A DNA stretch of 48,000 bases from Anaeramoeba ignava (Eukaryota > Metamonada > Anaeramoebidae), in contig JAPDFW010000072.1 of the NCBI GenBank assembly GCA_028826165.1, forward strand, positions 160,001 to 208,000, given 5' to 3'. The notes under the pieces were generated by a model. That model saw only the letters and a program-made list of their open reading frames with translations. It was not told where the DNA came from and ran no database searches. The translations under genes and the position numbers were made by a program. Shown in pieces: positions 21,701 through 31,471 of this stretch; the first letter of the stretch is position 1, and every line of letters begins with the position of its first letter.

Positions 21701-24700
21701 TTTTTTGGGTAGAATATCGGATATGATTGAATTAGAATCTGGTTTTGGGGAAGGAATTTTATTTTCTATGTTATTTTTGGGGGATTTGACTCTATTGAGG
21801 TTGCTTTGTTTTTGGGTTCTTGAGAGGCTTTTAGGTTTGTTGGTTGTTTCTTGATTTTCTTGATTATTTATTATTTATTATTATTTATTATTTATTATTT
21901 ATTATTATTATTTATTATTTATTATTATTTATTATTATTTATTATTATTTATTATTTATTATTATTTGATTTTGTGAATGAGAATTACCTGTCGATTGAT
22001 TATTTAATTGGAATTGATTCATAACAGGTTTTTGATTTGGTGAATGGAATTGATTTGATTGATTAGTCTTATTTGGGCTTATGGTTCGATTTGGTGAATG
22101 GAATTGATTCATAACAGGTTTTTGATTTGATGATTGGAATTGATTTGATTGATTAGTCTTATTTGGACTTATGGTTCGATTTGGTGAATGGAATTGATTT
22201 GATTGATTAGTCTTATTTGGGCTTATGGTTCGATTTGGTGAATGGAATTGATTCATAACAGGTTTTTGATTTGGTGATTGTAATTGATTTGATTGATTAG
22301 TCTTATTTGGACTTATGGTTCGATTTGGTGAATGTGGTTTCCTTGGATCTAAATTTTAATTTTAAATTTAATTTAAATTTTAAATTTATAAATTTAAATT
22401 TTATAAATTTATTTACCTGAAGGTTTTAATTTTTTCAAACATTGAGTAAATTGGTCTAAAGAACATCTTTCTTTTGGATTAAAATCCCATCCTTTTTTAA
22501 TTAATTCTGATAATTCTTTTGGGAAATTATTTGTAAATTCTGGTCTATTTCCATTCATAACAGTCATAGTAACTTGAATAAAATTAAGATTATCAAATGG
22601 TTCTTTTTTAGCAAAAATAGAATATAAAATCATTGCTAAACTATAAATATCACATGAAGCATCATATTCATTTCCTTCATTAAATAGTTCAGGAGCAGAA
22701 TAACGAAATGAACCAGTAGTTTTAGTGACTTTCATTGTATGTTCTTTAACTCTTGAAACTCCAAAATCTGAAATTTTTGGTTTATTACTAAAAATCAAGA
22801 TATTTTCAGGTTTTAAATCTCGATGAATAATAGATTTAGAATGTAGAAATTTTATTCCTTCAATAATATCAAGTGAGAATCTTATTTGTTCATCAAATGT
22901 TAAATTTATAATCTTGTTTTTTAAATCACCTTCTAAAGCATAATCCATCACAATTCCAAGCATACTATCCATTTCAACTATTCCATAAATTCTCACAATA
23001 GATGGATGATTTAATTTTGTTGCAAAGTTAATTTCATTATGAAATTCTTTTTTTGCTTTTTCATCATTTAAAATATTAAATTTCTTAATAACAACATCTT
23101 TTGATTTCCATTTTGCTTTGAATATTTGACATGTTTCTCCAATAGAAAATGGTTTTGATTCAATTTGTAATTCTTTTAACGGAATTGGTTTAATTTGTTC
23201 ATTTATTCCTAATTTTTAATTTTAATTTTGATTTTAATTTTAATTTTAATTTTAATTTTAAATTTAATTTTAATTTTAATTTTAATTTTAATTTTAATTT
23301 TAATTTTGATTTTGATTTGAATTTTAATTTTAATTTTAAATTTTGATTTTAAATTTAAATTTTAATTTTAATTTTAATTTTAATTTTAATTTTAATTTTT
23401 AATTTTAATTTTAATTTTGATTTTAAATTTGATTTTGATTTTTAATTTTAATTTTAATTTTGATTTTGATTTTAATTTTAATTTTAATTTTAATTTTAAT
23501 TTTAATTTTAATTTTAATTTTAATTTTAATTTTAATTTTAATTTTGATTTTAAATTTTGATTTTAATTTTAATTTTAATTTTAATTTTGATTTTAATTTT
23601 GATTTTAATTTTAATTTTTAATTTTAATTTTGATTTTAATTTTGATTTTGATTTTAATTTTAATTTTGATTTTAATTTTAATTTTAATTTTAATTTTAAT
23701 TTTTAATTTAAATTTTTAATTTTATAAATTTATTTACCTGAAGGTTTTAATTTTTTCAAACATTGAGTAAATTGATCTAAAGAACATCTTTCTTTTGGAT
23801 TAAAATCCCATCCTTTTTTAATTAATTCTGATAATTCTTTTGGGAAATTATTTGGGAATTCAGGTCTATTTCCATTCATAACAGTCATAGTAACTTGAAT
23901 AAAATTAAGATTATCAAATGGTTCTTTTTTAGCAAAAATAGAATATAAAATCATTGCTAAACTATAAATATCACATGAAGCATCATATTCATTTCCTTCA
24001 TTAAATAGTTCAGGAGCAGAATAACGAAATGAATCAGTACTTTTAGTAACTTTCATTGTATGTTCTTTAACTCTTGAAACTCCAAAATCTGAAATTTTTG
24101 GTTTATTACCAGAAATCAAGATATTTTCAGGTTTTAAATCTCGATGAATAATAGATTTAGAATGTAGAAATTTTATTCCTTCAATAATATCAAGTGAGAA
24201 TCTTTATTTGTTCATCAAATGTTAAATTTATAATCTTGTTTTTTAAATCACCTTCTCCAGCATAATCCATCACAATTCCAAGCATACTATCTATTTCAAC
24301 TATTCCATAAATTCTCACAATAGATGGATGATTTAATTTTGTTGCAAAGTTAATTTCATTATGAAATTCTTTTTTTGCTTTTTCATCATTTAAAATATTA
24401 AATCTCTTAATAACAACATCTTTTGATTTCCATTTTGCTTTGAATATTTGGCATGTTTCTCCAATAGAAAATGGTTTTGATTCAATTTGTAATTCTTTTA
24501 ACGGAATTGGTTTAATTTGTTCATTTATTCCTAAATTTTAATTTTTAATTTTAAATTTTGATTTTTAAATTTTGATTTTTAATTTTAATTTTAATTTTAA
24601 TTTTGATTTTAATTTTAATTTTAAATTTTAATTTTGATTTTAAATTTTAATTTTAATTTTAATTTTGATTTTAATTTTGATTTTAATTTTGATTTTAATT

Positions 24701-27005
24701 TTAATTTTAATTTTAATTTTGATTTTTAAATTTAAATTTTTAATTTTATAAATTTATTTACCTGAAGGTTTTAATTTTTTCAAACATTGAGTAAATTGAT
24801 CTAAAGAACATCTTTCTTTTGGATTAAAATTCCATCCTTTTTTAATTAATTCTGATAATTCTTTTGGGAAATTATTTGGGAATTCAGGTCTATTTCCATT
24901 CATAACAGTCATAGTAACTTGAATAAAATTAAGATTATCAAATGGTTCTTTTTTAGCAAAAATAGAATATAAAATCATTGCTAAACTATAAATATCACAT
25001 GAAGCATCATATTCATTTCCTTCATTAAATAGTTCAGGAGCAGAATAACGAAATGAATCAGTACTTTTAGTAACTTTCATTGTATGTTCTTTAACTCTTG
25101 AAACTCCAAAATCTGAAATTTTTGGTTTATTACTAAAAATCAAGATATTTTCAGGTTTTAAATCTCGATGAATAATAGATTTAGAATGTAGAAATTTTAT
25201 TCCTTCAATAATATCAAGTGAGAATCTTTATTTGTTCATCAAATGTTAAATTGTGCATTCTCTTTTTTAAATCACCTTCTAAAGCATAATCCATCACAAT
25301 TCCAAGCATACTATCCATTTCAACTATTCCATAAATTCTCACAATAGATGGATGATTTAATTTTGTTGCCAACTTGATTTCATTATGAAATTCTTTTTTT
25401 GCTTTTTCATCATTTAAAATATTAAATTTCTTAATAACAACATCTTTTGATTTCCATTTTGCTTTGAATATTTGGCATGTTTCTCCAATAAAAAATGGTT
25501 TTGATTCAATTTGTAATTCTTTTAACGGAATTGGTTTAATTTGTTCATTTATTCCTAATTTTTAATTTTAATTTTGATTTTAATTTTAATTTTAATTTTA
25601 ATTTTAATTTTAAATTTTGATTTTAATTTTGATTTTAATTTTGATTTTAATTTTAATTTTGATTTTAATTTTAATTTTAATTTTAATTTTAATTTTAAAT
25701 TTTAATTTTAATTTTGATTTTAATTTTAAATTTTTTAATTTTGATTTTAATTTTAATTTTTATTTTTTTAATTTTTAATTTTGATTTTGATTTTAATTTT
25801 AATTTTGATTTTAATTCTAAATTTTAAATTTAATTTTAATTTTATTTTGAATTTAAATTTTGATTTTAATTTAAATTTTAATTTAAATTTTAATTTTGAT
25901 TTTAATTTTGATTTTAATTTTAATTTTAATTTTAATTTAAATTTTAATTTTAAATTTAATTTTAATTATTAATTTTGATTCAAATTTTTAATTTTATAAA
26001 TTTATTTACCTGAAGGTTTTAATTTTTTCAAACATTCAATAAATTGATCTAAAGAACATTTTCTTTTGGATTAAAATTCCATCCTTTTTTAATTAATTCT
26101 GATAATTCTTTTGGGAAATTATTTGGGAATTCGGGTCTATTTCCATTCATAACAGTCATAGTAACTTGAATAAAATTAAGATCATCAAATGGTTCTTTTT
26201 TAGCAAAAATAGAATATAAAATCATTGCTAAACTATAAATATCACATGAAGTATCATATTCATTTCCTTCATTAAATAGTTCAGGAGCAGAATAACGAAA
26301 TGAATTAGTAGTTTTAGTAACTTTCATTGTATGTTCTCTAACTCTTGAAACTCCAAAATCTGAAATTTTTGGTTTATTACCAGAAATCAAGATATTTTCA
26401 GGTTTTAAATCTCGATGAATAATAGCATTAGAATGTAGAAATTTTATTCCTTCAATAATATCAAGTGAGAACTTTATTTGTTCATCAAATGTTAAATTGT
26501 GCATTCTCTTTTTTAAATCACCTTCTCCAGCATAATCCATCACAATTCCAAGCATACTATCCATTTCAACTATTCCATAAATTCTCACAATAGATGGATG
26601 ATCCAATTTCATTGCCAACTTGATTTCATTATGAAATTCTTTTTTTGCTTTTTCATTGTTTAAAATATTAAGTCTCTTAATAACAACATCTTTTGATTTC
26701 CATTTTGCTTTGAATATTTGGCATGTTTCTCCATTAGAAAATGGTTCGGGTTCAATTTGTAATTCTTTTAACGGAATTGCTGGAATAATTTCTTGGTTTG
26801 TTTGGTTTTTCAGTTTTTCCACTAATGATAATAATGCTCTGTTTGGAATTGGTCGAAAATCATCAAAAGAAGATCGGCAAAAAATACAACTGTTACTCTT
26901 TTTTAAACATGATTCACATATTGTATGTCCTTCTTGGCAAATGATCATCGGTTTTTTTAATTTTGAATAATTTTCAAAGCATTGTGGACAAATTTCTGGT
27001 TCCAT
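18796..27005 (-). CDS. RING finger, protein kinase and ankyrin gene with 23 single-codon exons
   Basis: Proposed exons, 5' to 3': 27005-26010 (RING plus kinase), kinase copies 25554-24762, 24530-23738, 23208-22417, linkers 22348-21989 and 21858-21662, then ankyrin exons 21464-21366, 21074-20979, 20173-20075, 19730-19635, 18978-18796 with microexon arrays between them. Kinase exons start and end in phase 1, so they can be joined or skipped in frame; the linkers join kinase ([13 protein letters not shown]) to the coiled coil [15 protein letters not shown] and on to the ankyrin part. The ankyrin half matches the plus-strand gene exon for exon, including the last exon ([12 protein letters not shown] versus [12 protein letters not shown]). 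The order RING-kinase-ankyrin is that of plant KEG E3 ligases. Three of the four kinase copies carry single-base frameshifts, so whether a full-length protein is made is uncertain. Confidence 0.6.
18979..19634 (-). other. Microexon array 4' of the RING-kinase-ankyrin gene: 7 single-codon exons
   Basis: In gene order (lower coordinate of each codon): 19568 T, 19476 E, 19381 D, 19309 K, 19225 R, 19147 E, 19070 G. Joined to the next exon this reads TEDKREG-LTPLHFL, the canonical ankyrin turn D-x-x-x-G-x-TPLH. The donor after 19309 is GTGAAA. At 19381 the acceptor is a tandem AG-AAG, so a Lys could be added by NAGNAG choice. Confidence 0.75.
19731..20074 (-). other. Microexon array 3' of the RING-kinase-ankyrin gene: 4 single-codon exons
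   Basis: Gene order: 20012 K, 19948 H, 19870 T, 19794 W. Flanking exons end FHIQM and begin FSPLHEL. The plus-strand paralog has 14 codons at this place, so number is free to change. Confidence 0.7.
20174..20978 (-). other. Microexon array 2' of the RING-kinase-ankyrin gene: 9 single-codon exons, perhaps a tenth
   Basis: Gene order: 20897 K, 20829 Y, 20754 L, 20693 Y, 20588 S, 20506 N, 20434 D, 20344 Y, 20249 F. A tenth site at 20386-20388 has the right donor (AAA-GTAAA) but TG in place of the AG acceptor, like a dead or non-canonical member. Flanking exons end FNLNG and begin WTPLHDL. Confidence 0.7.
21075..21365 (-). other. Microexon array 1' of the RING-kinase-ankyrin gene: 3 single-codon exons
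   Basis: Gene order: 21277 Q, 21209 S, 21152 H. Flanking exons end LNQKD and begin WSPVHYF. The number (three) equals that of array 1 in the plus-strand paralog although the residues differ (DGD there), as expected if three residues are needed to complete the loop. Confidence 0.75.
21662..21858 (-). CDS. Linker exon of the RING-kinase-ankyrin gene
   Basis: Starts in phase 1 after AATCAAG and ends ATG before GTAATT. It encodes a Ser/Pro/Lys-rich disordered stretch, then [17 protein letters not shown], a short coiled coil that corresponds to [14 protein letters not shown] in the plus-strand gene. No stop in frame. The 130-bp intron upstream (21859-21988) is an ATTATTATT repeat. Confidence 0.65.
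21989..22348 (-). CDS. Linker exon built of a Pro/Asn/Ser minisatellite
   Basis: An acceptor TTTAG before ATCC and a CAG-GTAATT donor enclose 360 bp. The protein is a tandem repeat of the unit [18 protein letters not shown] with NQKPVM inserts. It has many Ser-Pro and Thr sites and would be disordered. Copy number is likely polymorphic. Confidence 0.65.
22417..23208 (-). CDS. Kinase exon copy 1, intact
   Basis: A full kinase domain in one open frame from the acceptor TTAG at 23209-23210 (first residues [13 protein letters not shown]) to the donor CAG-GTAAAT. It carries VVIKK (catalytic Lys), [17 protein letters not shown] and APELF, so all catalytic residues are present; the Gly loop is degenerate ([13 protein letters not shown]). 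The type is TKL-like Ser/Thr. It has no RING of its own and no start codon, so it must be spliced to upstream exons. It is the only one of the four copies without a frameshift. Confidence 0.75.
23209..23737. repeat. TTTTAA/TTTTGA spacer between kinase exons 1 and 2
   Basis: About 500 bp of hexamer repeat forming the intron between two kinase exon copies. Confidence 0.8.
23738..24530 (-). pseudogene. Kinase exon copy 2, frameshifted
   Basis: Same exon as copy 1 with the same splice signals but 793 bp long, one base more. The extra T lies near 24203 in the helix before HRD (intact: QIRFSLDII), so the frame breaks in mid-kinase. [16 protein letters not shown] and APELF remain readable in the second frame. 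Confidence 0.75.
24531..24761. repeat. TTTTAA/TTTTGA spacer between kinase exons 2 and 3
   Basis: Hexamer-rich intron, shorter than its neighbours. Confidence 0.75.
24762..25554 (-). pseudogene. Kinase exon copy 3, frameshifted
   Basis: 793 bp, with the same one-base insertion as copy 2 (near 25227), so copies 2 and 3 share an ancestor that already carried it. It combines traits of copy 1 (YALEGDL) and copy 4 (MHNLTFDE), which suggests gene conversion or recombination within the array. Confidence 0.75.
25555..26009. repeat. TTTTAA/TTTTGA spacer between kinase exons 3 and 4
   Basis: Hexamer-rich intron. The Phe/Asn and Ile/Leu open frames in it are artefacts of the repeat. Confidence 0.75.
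26010..27005 (-). CDS. First exon: RING finger fused to kinase copy 4, frameshift near its end
   Basis: ATG at 27005 (MEPEICPQC). RING of C3HC4 type at about residues 5-45: CPQC, then [12 protein letters not shown], then CIFC. The kinase follows without an intron: [42 protein letters not shown] missing base near 26059 changes KERCSLDQF to KENVL and a stop, removing about 20 residues of the last kinase helix and the phase needed for the CAG-GTAAAT donor. If real, this copy ends as a RING-kinase of about 318 residues; if an error, it leads into the rest of the gene. An E3 ligase with a linked kinase is the likely activity. Confidence 0.75.
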
Positions 27006-27044
27006 TTGTAAAAAAAACAAAACAAAACAAAACAAAAATGAATT

Positions 27045-27095
27045 AAATGAGATAAAAAAAATGAAAAATGAAAAATGAAATTTAATTTTCCTTTT
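27045..27095 (-). promoter_or_regulatory. Triple TTTCATTTTT element upstream of the RING-kinase gene
   Basis: Minus strand reads TTTCATTTTTCATTTTTCAT followed by a T run, 40-85 bases before the ATG. It is the same core found upstream of most genes here, in three overlapping copies. Confidence 0.5.
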
Positions 27096-27549
27096 TTTCT
27101 TTTTTTTAATTTTAATTTTAATTTTTGATTTTAATTTTGATTTTAATTTTGATTTTGATTTTGATTTTAATTTTAATTTTAATTTTAATTTTAATTTTGA
27201 TTTTAATTTTAATTTTAATTTTAATTTTAATTTTATTTTTGATTTTAATTATAATTTTAATTTTGATTTTAATTTTGATTTTAATTTTGATTTTAATTTC
27301 AATTTTTGATTTTAATTTTGATTTTGATTTTATTTTTAATTATGATTTTAATTTTAATTTTTAATTTTAATTTTAATTTTAATTTTAATTTTAATTTTAA
27401 TTTTAATTTTAATTTTAATTTTAATTTTAATTTTATTTTTAATTTTAATTTTAATTTTAATTTTTAATTTTAATTTTAATTTTGATTTTAATTTTGATTT
27501 TAATTTTGATTTTGATTTTTAAATTTGATTTTAATTTTCTTTATTGATT
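27096..27549. repeat. TTTTAA/TTTTGA hexamer tract
   Basis: Intergenic hexamer repeat between the RING-kinase gene and the RCC1-BTB cluster. No gene seen. Confidence 0.8.
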
Positions 27550-29331
27550 TTAATTATTAAATTTGTTAATTAATAAATCAAATAAATTTGGATTTGTTTG
27601 ATTTAATTGAAAATAATCAATTCCAATTTGAATTTCATCAATTATTTCTTTTGTAATTTGAATTTCATCTTTAATTTGATTTGAATAAATCCAATATTCT
27701 AATATTTGAAATGATTTATTACTTAATTCACTATAATCTGTAACTTTATTAGATTTATCCTCAGTTACAGATAAAAACATTCCTCGATATAATTCACTTC
27801 TCATTATTAATATTAATTTAGGAAATTTATATTGTTTTTCATTTCTTTCAATAATAAAATCTTTTTCATTTTCATTTTCATTTAAATAAATTCTTTTCAT
27901 TGTTTCTTCAATTTTTTCATTTGAATTTATAATTTCTTTAATTTCAAAATATAATTTTGGATTTATTATTCTGTTTGAATAAATCATTTCAAATATTTGA
28001 TTTGATTCTTTAATTGATTTTTTTGAAATAATTTCTTGAAATTTTTCATTTTGATTTTGATTTTGATTTAATCTATATTTCAATATTAATTTATGAGCTT
28101 TGATTATTTCTCCATTTTTGGTTTTAAATGAAATATTACAAAATTCTTTTCTTCTAAATAATTTTATCAAATCTTCTTCAAGATTGGAAAAAGAAGGAGG
28201 AGAATAATAAAGAAATGATTTATTATTTCCACAATAAACATGATAATTTGAAATATCTTCATTAAATCTTAATTTAGGAAGTTCAATTTGAATTGGAATT
28301 CGTTGAGTATTTGTATCTCCAGTTCCTAATTGACCTAAGGAATTATATCCAAATACAATTAGTTTCCCTTTTGTTGTTAAAATCAAAGTATGAGCATTTC
28401 CAACAGAAAAATCAATAATATTATCATCATTTTCAAATAAAGATGATTTGATTTCAGTAAATTCATAAGTATTTTCATCTTTGCCAAGTCCATTAAATGA
28501 AGAATATCCACATGAATAAAGTTTTCTTTTTGGATTTTGATTTTCATTTTCATTTTCAATCAACATTATTGAAAAAGAAACACCAGATTTAATATCAATT
28601 ATTTTACCTTTTGGAATATTTTGGATTTTGGTTAATTTTTGGATTTTTGTTTCTTTTTTTGATTCTCCTAATCCAATTTGAGCATAATTATTATCACCGC
28701 ATCCAAATAATTCTTGATTTGAATTTAAAAGAAAAACAGAATTAGAACAATTTCCTGAAAATATTTTAGAAACATTTTTCATCATTAAAATTGGTTTTTC
28801 TGTTTTTTTAAGTGTTTCAGAATCAAAACCAAGTTGGCCAAAAGTATTTAAACCAATTCCATAAGCATTTTGATTTGAAGTTAATAAGTAAAATGAAACA
28901 GATCCAGAAACAATATCTTGAATTATTCTATCATTTGTATCTTCAATTAATGATGAAATATTGATAAATTCATTTGGATTTTTTAGATTAATATCTTTTC
29001 CTTTGGCAAATACATTTCCTTCTATTGTTAAAATAGCTTCGTTATGATAACCAAAAGATACTTTTTGAATATTTTCTTCAATTTGGATTTTTGAAGGATT
29101 TTGTTTTGAATCATCTTCTCTTAAATATTCTATTGCTTTTCCATTTTTAAAAAGGAAAATTGTTGAAAAATCACTTGTTGAAATTTGTTTAATTTGTTTT
29201 TCATTTTCATTTTCATTTTCATTTTCATTTTCATTTTCAAATTTAAATTGAATTGGTTTTTTTATTATATTTGGCTCATTTTTTATTAATTTTGGTGATT
29301 GATTTGAACCGAAAAATATAATTTCATTCAT
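27550..29331 (-). CDS. RCC1-BTB protein, paralog 4, intact
   Basis: 593 residues, no intron. Residues 1-375 are RCC1-type propeller blades (YGIGLNTFGQLGFD, FGCGDNNYAQIGLG, FGYNSLGQLGTGD). Residues 380-470 are a first BTB (EFCNISFKTKNGEIIKAHKL). Residues 490-593 are a second BTB (FPKLILIMRSELYRGMFLS, then a BACK-like tail ending LLINKFNN). A Glu-Asn run (about 32-45) lies in the first blade. Such proteins usually serve as CUL3 adaptors, with the propeller as substrate reader; that role is inferred. The start is set by the promoter element directly upstream and by conservation of MNEIIFFGSN among paralogs. Confidence 0.85.
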   Translation of the reverse strand: MNEIIFFGSNQSPKLIKNEPNIIKKPIQFKFENENENENENENEKQIKQISTSDFSTIFLFKNGKAIEYLREDDSKQNPSKIQIEENIQKVSFGYHNEAILTIEGNVFAKGKDINLKNPNEFINISSLIEDTNDRIIQDIVSGSVSFYLLTSNQNAYGIGLNTFGQLGFDSETLKKTEKPILMMKNVSKIFSGNCSNSVFLLNSNQELFGCGDNNYAQIGLGESKKETKIQKLTKIQNIPKGKIIDIKSGVSFSIMLIENENENQNPKRKLYSCGYSSFNGLGKDENTYEFTEIKSSLFENDDNIIDFSVGNAHTLILTTKGKLIVFGYNSLGQLGTGDTNTQRIPIQIELPKLRFNEDISNYHVYCGNNKSFLYYSPPSFSNLEEDLIKLFRRKEFCNISFKTKNGEIIKAHKLILKYRLNQNQNQNEKFQEIISKKSIKESNQIFEMIYSNRIINPKLYFEIKEIINSNEKIEETMKRIYLNENENEKDFIIERNEKQYKFPKLILIMRSELYRGMFLSVTEDKSNKVTDYSELSNKSFQILEYWIYSNQIKDEIQITKEIIDEIQIGIDYFQLNQTNPNLFDLLINKFNN

Positions 29332-29333
29332 TT

Positions 29334-29362
29334 TTGAAAAGAAAAAAATGAAAAAAATGATT
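29334..29362 (-). promoter_or_regulatory. Family promoter element of the RCC1-BTB genes
   Basis: Minus strand TTTCATTTTTTTCTTTTC directly before AAAAATGAATG. The same sequence precedes paralogs 1, 2, 3, 5, 6 and 7 (near 3391, 5480, 7425, 31252, 33255, 35403). Confidence 0.6.
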
Positions 29363-29461
29363 TTGGAATTTTTAATTTTAATTTTAATTTTGATTTTAAT
29401 TTTGATTTTAATTTTAATTTTAATTTAAATTTTAATTTTAATTTTAATTTTAATTTTAATT

Positions 29462-31243
29462 TTAATTATTAAATTTGTTAATTAATAAATCAAATAAATT
29501 TGGATTTGTTTGATTTAATTGAAAATAATCAATTCCAATTTGAATTTCATTAATTATTTCTTGTGTAATTTGAATTTCATCTTTAATTTGATTTGAATAA
29601 ATCCAATATTCAAATATTTGAAATGATTTATTACTTAATTCACTATAATCTGTAACTTTATTTGATTTATCTTCAGTTACAGATAAAAACATTCCTCGAT
29701 ATAATTCACTTCTCATTATTAATATTAATTTTGGAAATTTATATTGTTTTTCTTTTCTTTCAATAATAAAATCTTTTTCATTTTCATTTTCATTTAAATA
29801 AATTCTTTTCATTGTTTCTTCAATTTTTTCATTTGAATTTATAATTTCTTTAATTTCAGAATATAATTTTGGATTTATATTGGAATTATTTGAATAAATC
29901 ATTTCAAATATTTGATTTGATTCTTTAATTGATTTTTTTGAAATAATTTCTTGAAGTTTTTCAATTTGATTTTGATTTTGATTTTGATTTAATCTATATT
30001 TCAATATTAATTTATGAGCTTCAATTATTTCTCCATTTTCTGTTTTAAATGAAATATCACAAAATTCTTTTCTTCTAAATAGTTTTATCAAATCTTCTTC
30101 AAGATTGGAAAAAGAAGGAGGAGAATAATAAAGAAATGATTTATTATCTCCACAAGAAACATGATAATTAGAAATATTTTCATTAAATATTAATTTAGGA
30201 AGTTCAATTTGAATTGGAATTAATTGAGTATTTGTATCTCCAGTTCCTAATTGACCAAAAGAATTATTTCCAAATCCTATTAATTTTGAATTGGAAGTGA
30301 AAATCAAAGTATGATAAAAACCAACAGAAAAATCAAGAATATTATCATTTTCAAATAAAGATGATTTGATTTCAATAAATTTTTCAGCATCGAGATAATC
30401 ATGGCCAATTCCATTTAATTCATAATTTCCACATGAATAAAGTTTTCTTTTTGGATTTTGATTTTGATTTTGATTTTGATTTTCATCTTCAATCAACATT
30501 ATTGAATGAAAATTCCCACATTTAATATCAATTATTTTGCCTTTTGGAATATTTGGGATTTTGGTTAATTTTTGGATTACTTCATTAGCTTTCAATCCAA
30601 GTTGACCAAATGGATTAAATCCGCATCCAAATAATTCTTGATTTGAATTTAAAAGAAAAACATGATTTGAAGTATTTCCTGAAAATATTTTAGAAACATT
30701 TTTCATCATTAAAATTGGTTTTTCTGTTTTTGGAAATGTTTCAGGATCAAAACCAAGTTGGCTTAATTCATTTGAACCAATTCCATAAACATTTTGATTT
30801 GAAGTTAATAAGTAAAATGAAACAGATCCAGAAACAATATCTTGAATTATTCTATCATTTGTATCTTCAATTAATGATGAAATATTGATAAATTCATTTG
30901 GATTTTTTGGATTAATATATTTTCCTTTGGCAAATACATTTCCTTCTTTTGTTAAAATAGCTTCATTTTGATAACCAACAGTTACTTTTTGAATATTTTC
31001 TTCAATTTGGATTTTTGAAGGATTTTGATTTGAATCATTTTCTTTTAAATATTCTATTGCTTTTCCATTTTCAAAAAGGAAAATTGTTGAAAAATCACTT
31101 GTTGAAATTTGTTTAATTTGTTTTTCATTTTCATTTTCATTTTCATTTTCAAATTTAAATTGAATTGGTTTTTTTATTATATTTGGTTTATTTTTGATAA
31201 GTTTTGGATATTCATTTGAACCAAAAAATATAATTTCATTCAT
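29462..31243 (-). CDS. RCC1-BTB protein, paralog 5, intact
   Basis: 593 residues with the same layout as paralog 4. The propeller differs at loop positions (SNELSQLGFDPETF, FNPFGQLGLKANEV, NYELNGIGHDYLDAE) while the BTB half is nearly unchanged. It has an NQNQNQNQ run before PKRKLYSCG and a NNSNINPKLY variant in the first BTB. Intronless; hexamer repeat on both sides. Confidence 0.85.
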   Translation of the reverse strand: MNEIIFFGSNEYPKLIKNKPNIIKKPIQFKFENENENENEKQIKQISTSDFSTIFLFENGKAIEYLKENDSNQNPSKIQIEENIQKVTVGYQNEAILTKEGNVFAKGKYINPKNPNEFINISSLIEDTNDRIIQDIVSGSVSFYLLTSNQNVYGIGSNELSQLGFDPETFPKTEKPILMMKNVSKIFSGNTSNHVFLLNSNQELFGCGFNPFGQLGLKANEVIQKLTKIPNIPKGKIIDIKCGNFHSIMLIEDENQNQNQNQNPKRKLYSCGNYELNGIGHDYLDAEKFIEIKSSLFENDNILDFSVGFYHTLIFTSNSKLIGFGNNSFGQLGTGDTNTQLIPIQIELPKLIFNENISNYHVSCGDNKSFLYYSPPSFSNLEEDLIKLFRRKEFCDISFKTENGEIIEAHKLILKYRLNQNQNQNQIEKLQEIISKKSIKESNQIFEMIYSNNSNINPKLYSEIKEIINSNEKIEETMKRIYLNENENEKDFIIERKEKQYKFPKLILIMRSELYRGMFLSVTEDKSNKVTDYSELSNKSFQIFEYWIYSNQIKDEIQITQEIINEIQIGIDYFQLNQTNPNLFDLLINKFNN

Positions 31244-31274
31244 TTTTGAAAAGAAAAAAAATGAAAAAATGATT

Positions 31275-31471
31275 TTTGGAATTTTTAATTTTAATTTTAA
31301 TTTTGATTTTTAGTTTTGATTTTAATTTTAATTTTAATTTTAATTTTAATTTTAATTTTGATTTTAATTTTAATTTTAATTTTAATTTTAATTTTAATTT
31401 TGATTTTAATTTTAATTTTAATTTAAATTTTAATTTTAATTTTAATTTTAATTTTAATTTTAATTTTAAAT
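31275..31471. repeat. TTTTAA hexamer tract
   Basis: Spacer between paralogs 5 and 6; the Asn/Phe open frame here is a repeat artefact. Confidence 0.8.

Noticed and set aside
23215-23735. TTTTAA repeats as telomeric sequence
   Set aside because: The tracts are internal, lie between duplicated exons and genes, are interrupted by TTTTGA, and occur in introns.
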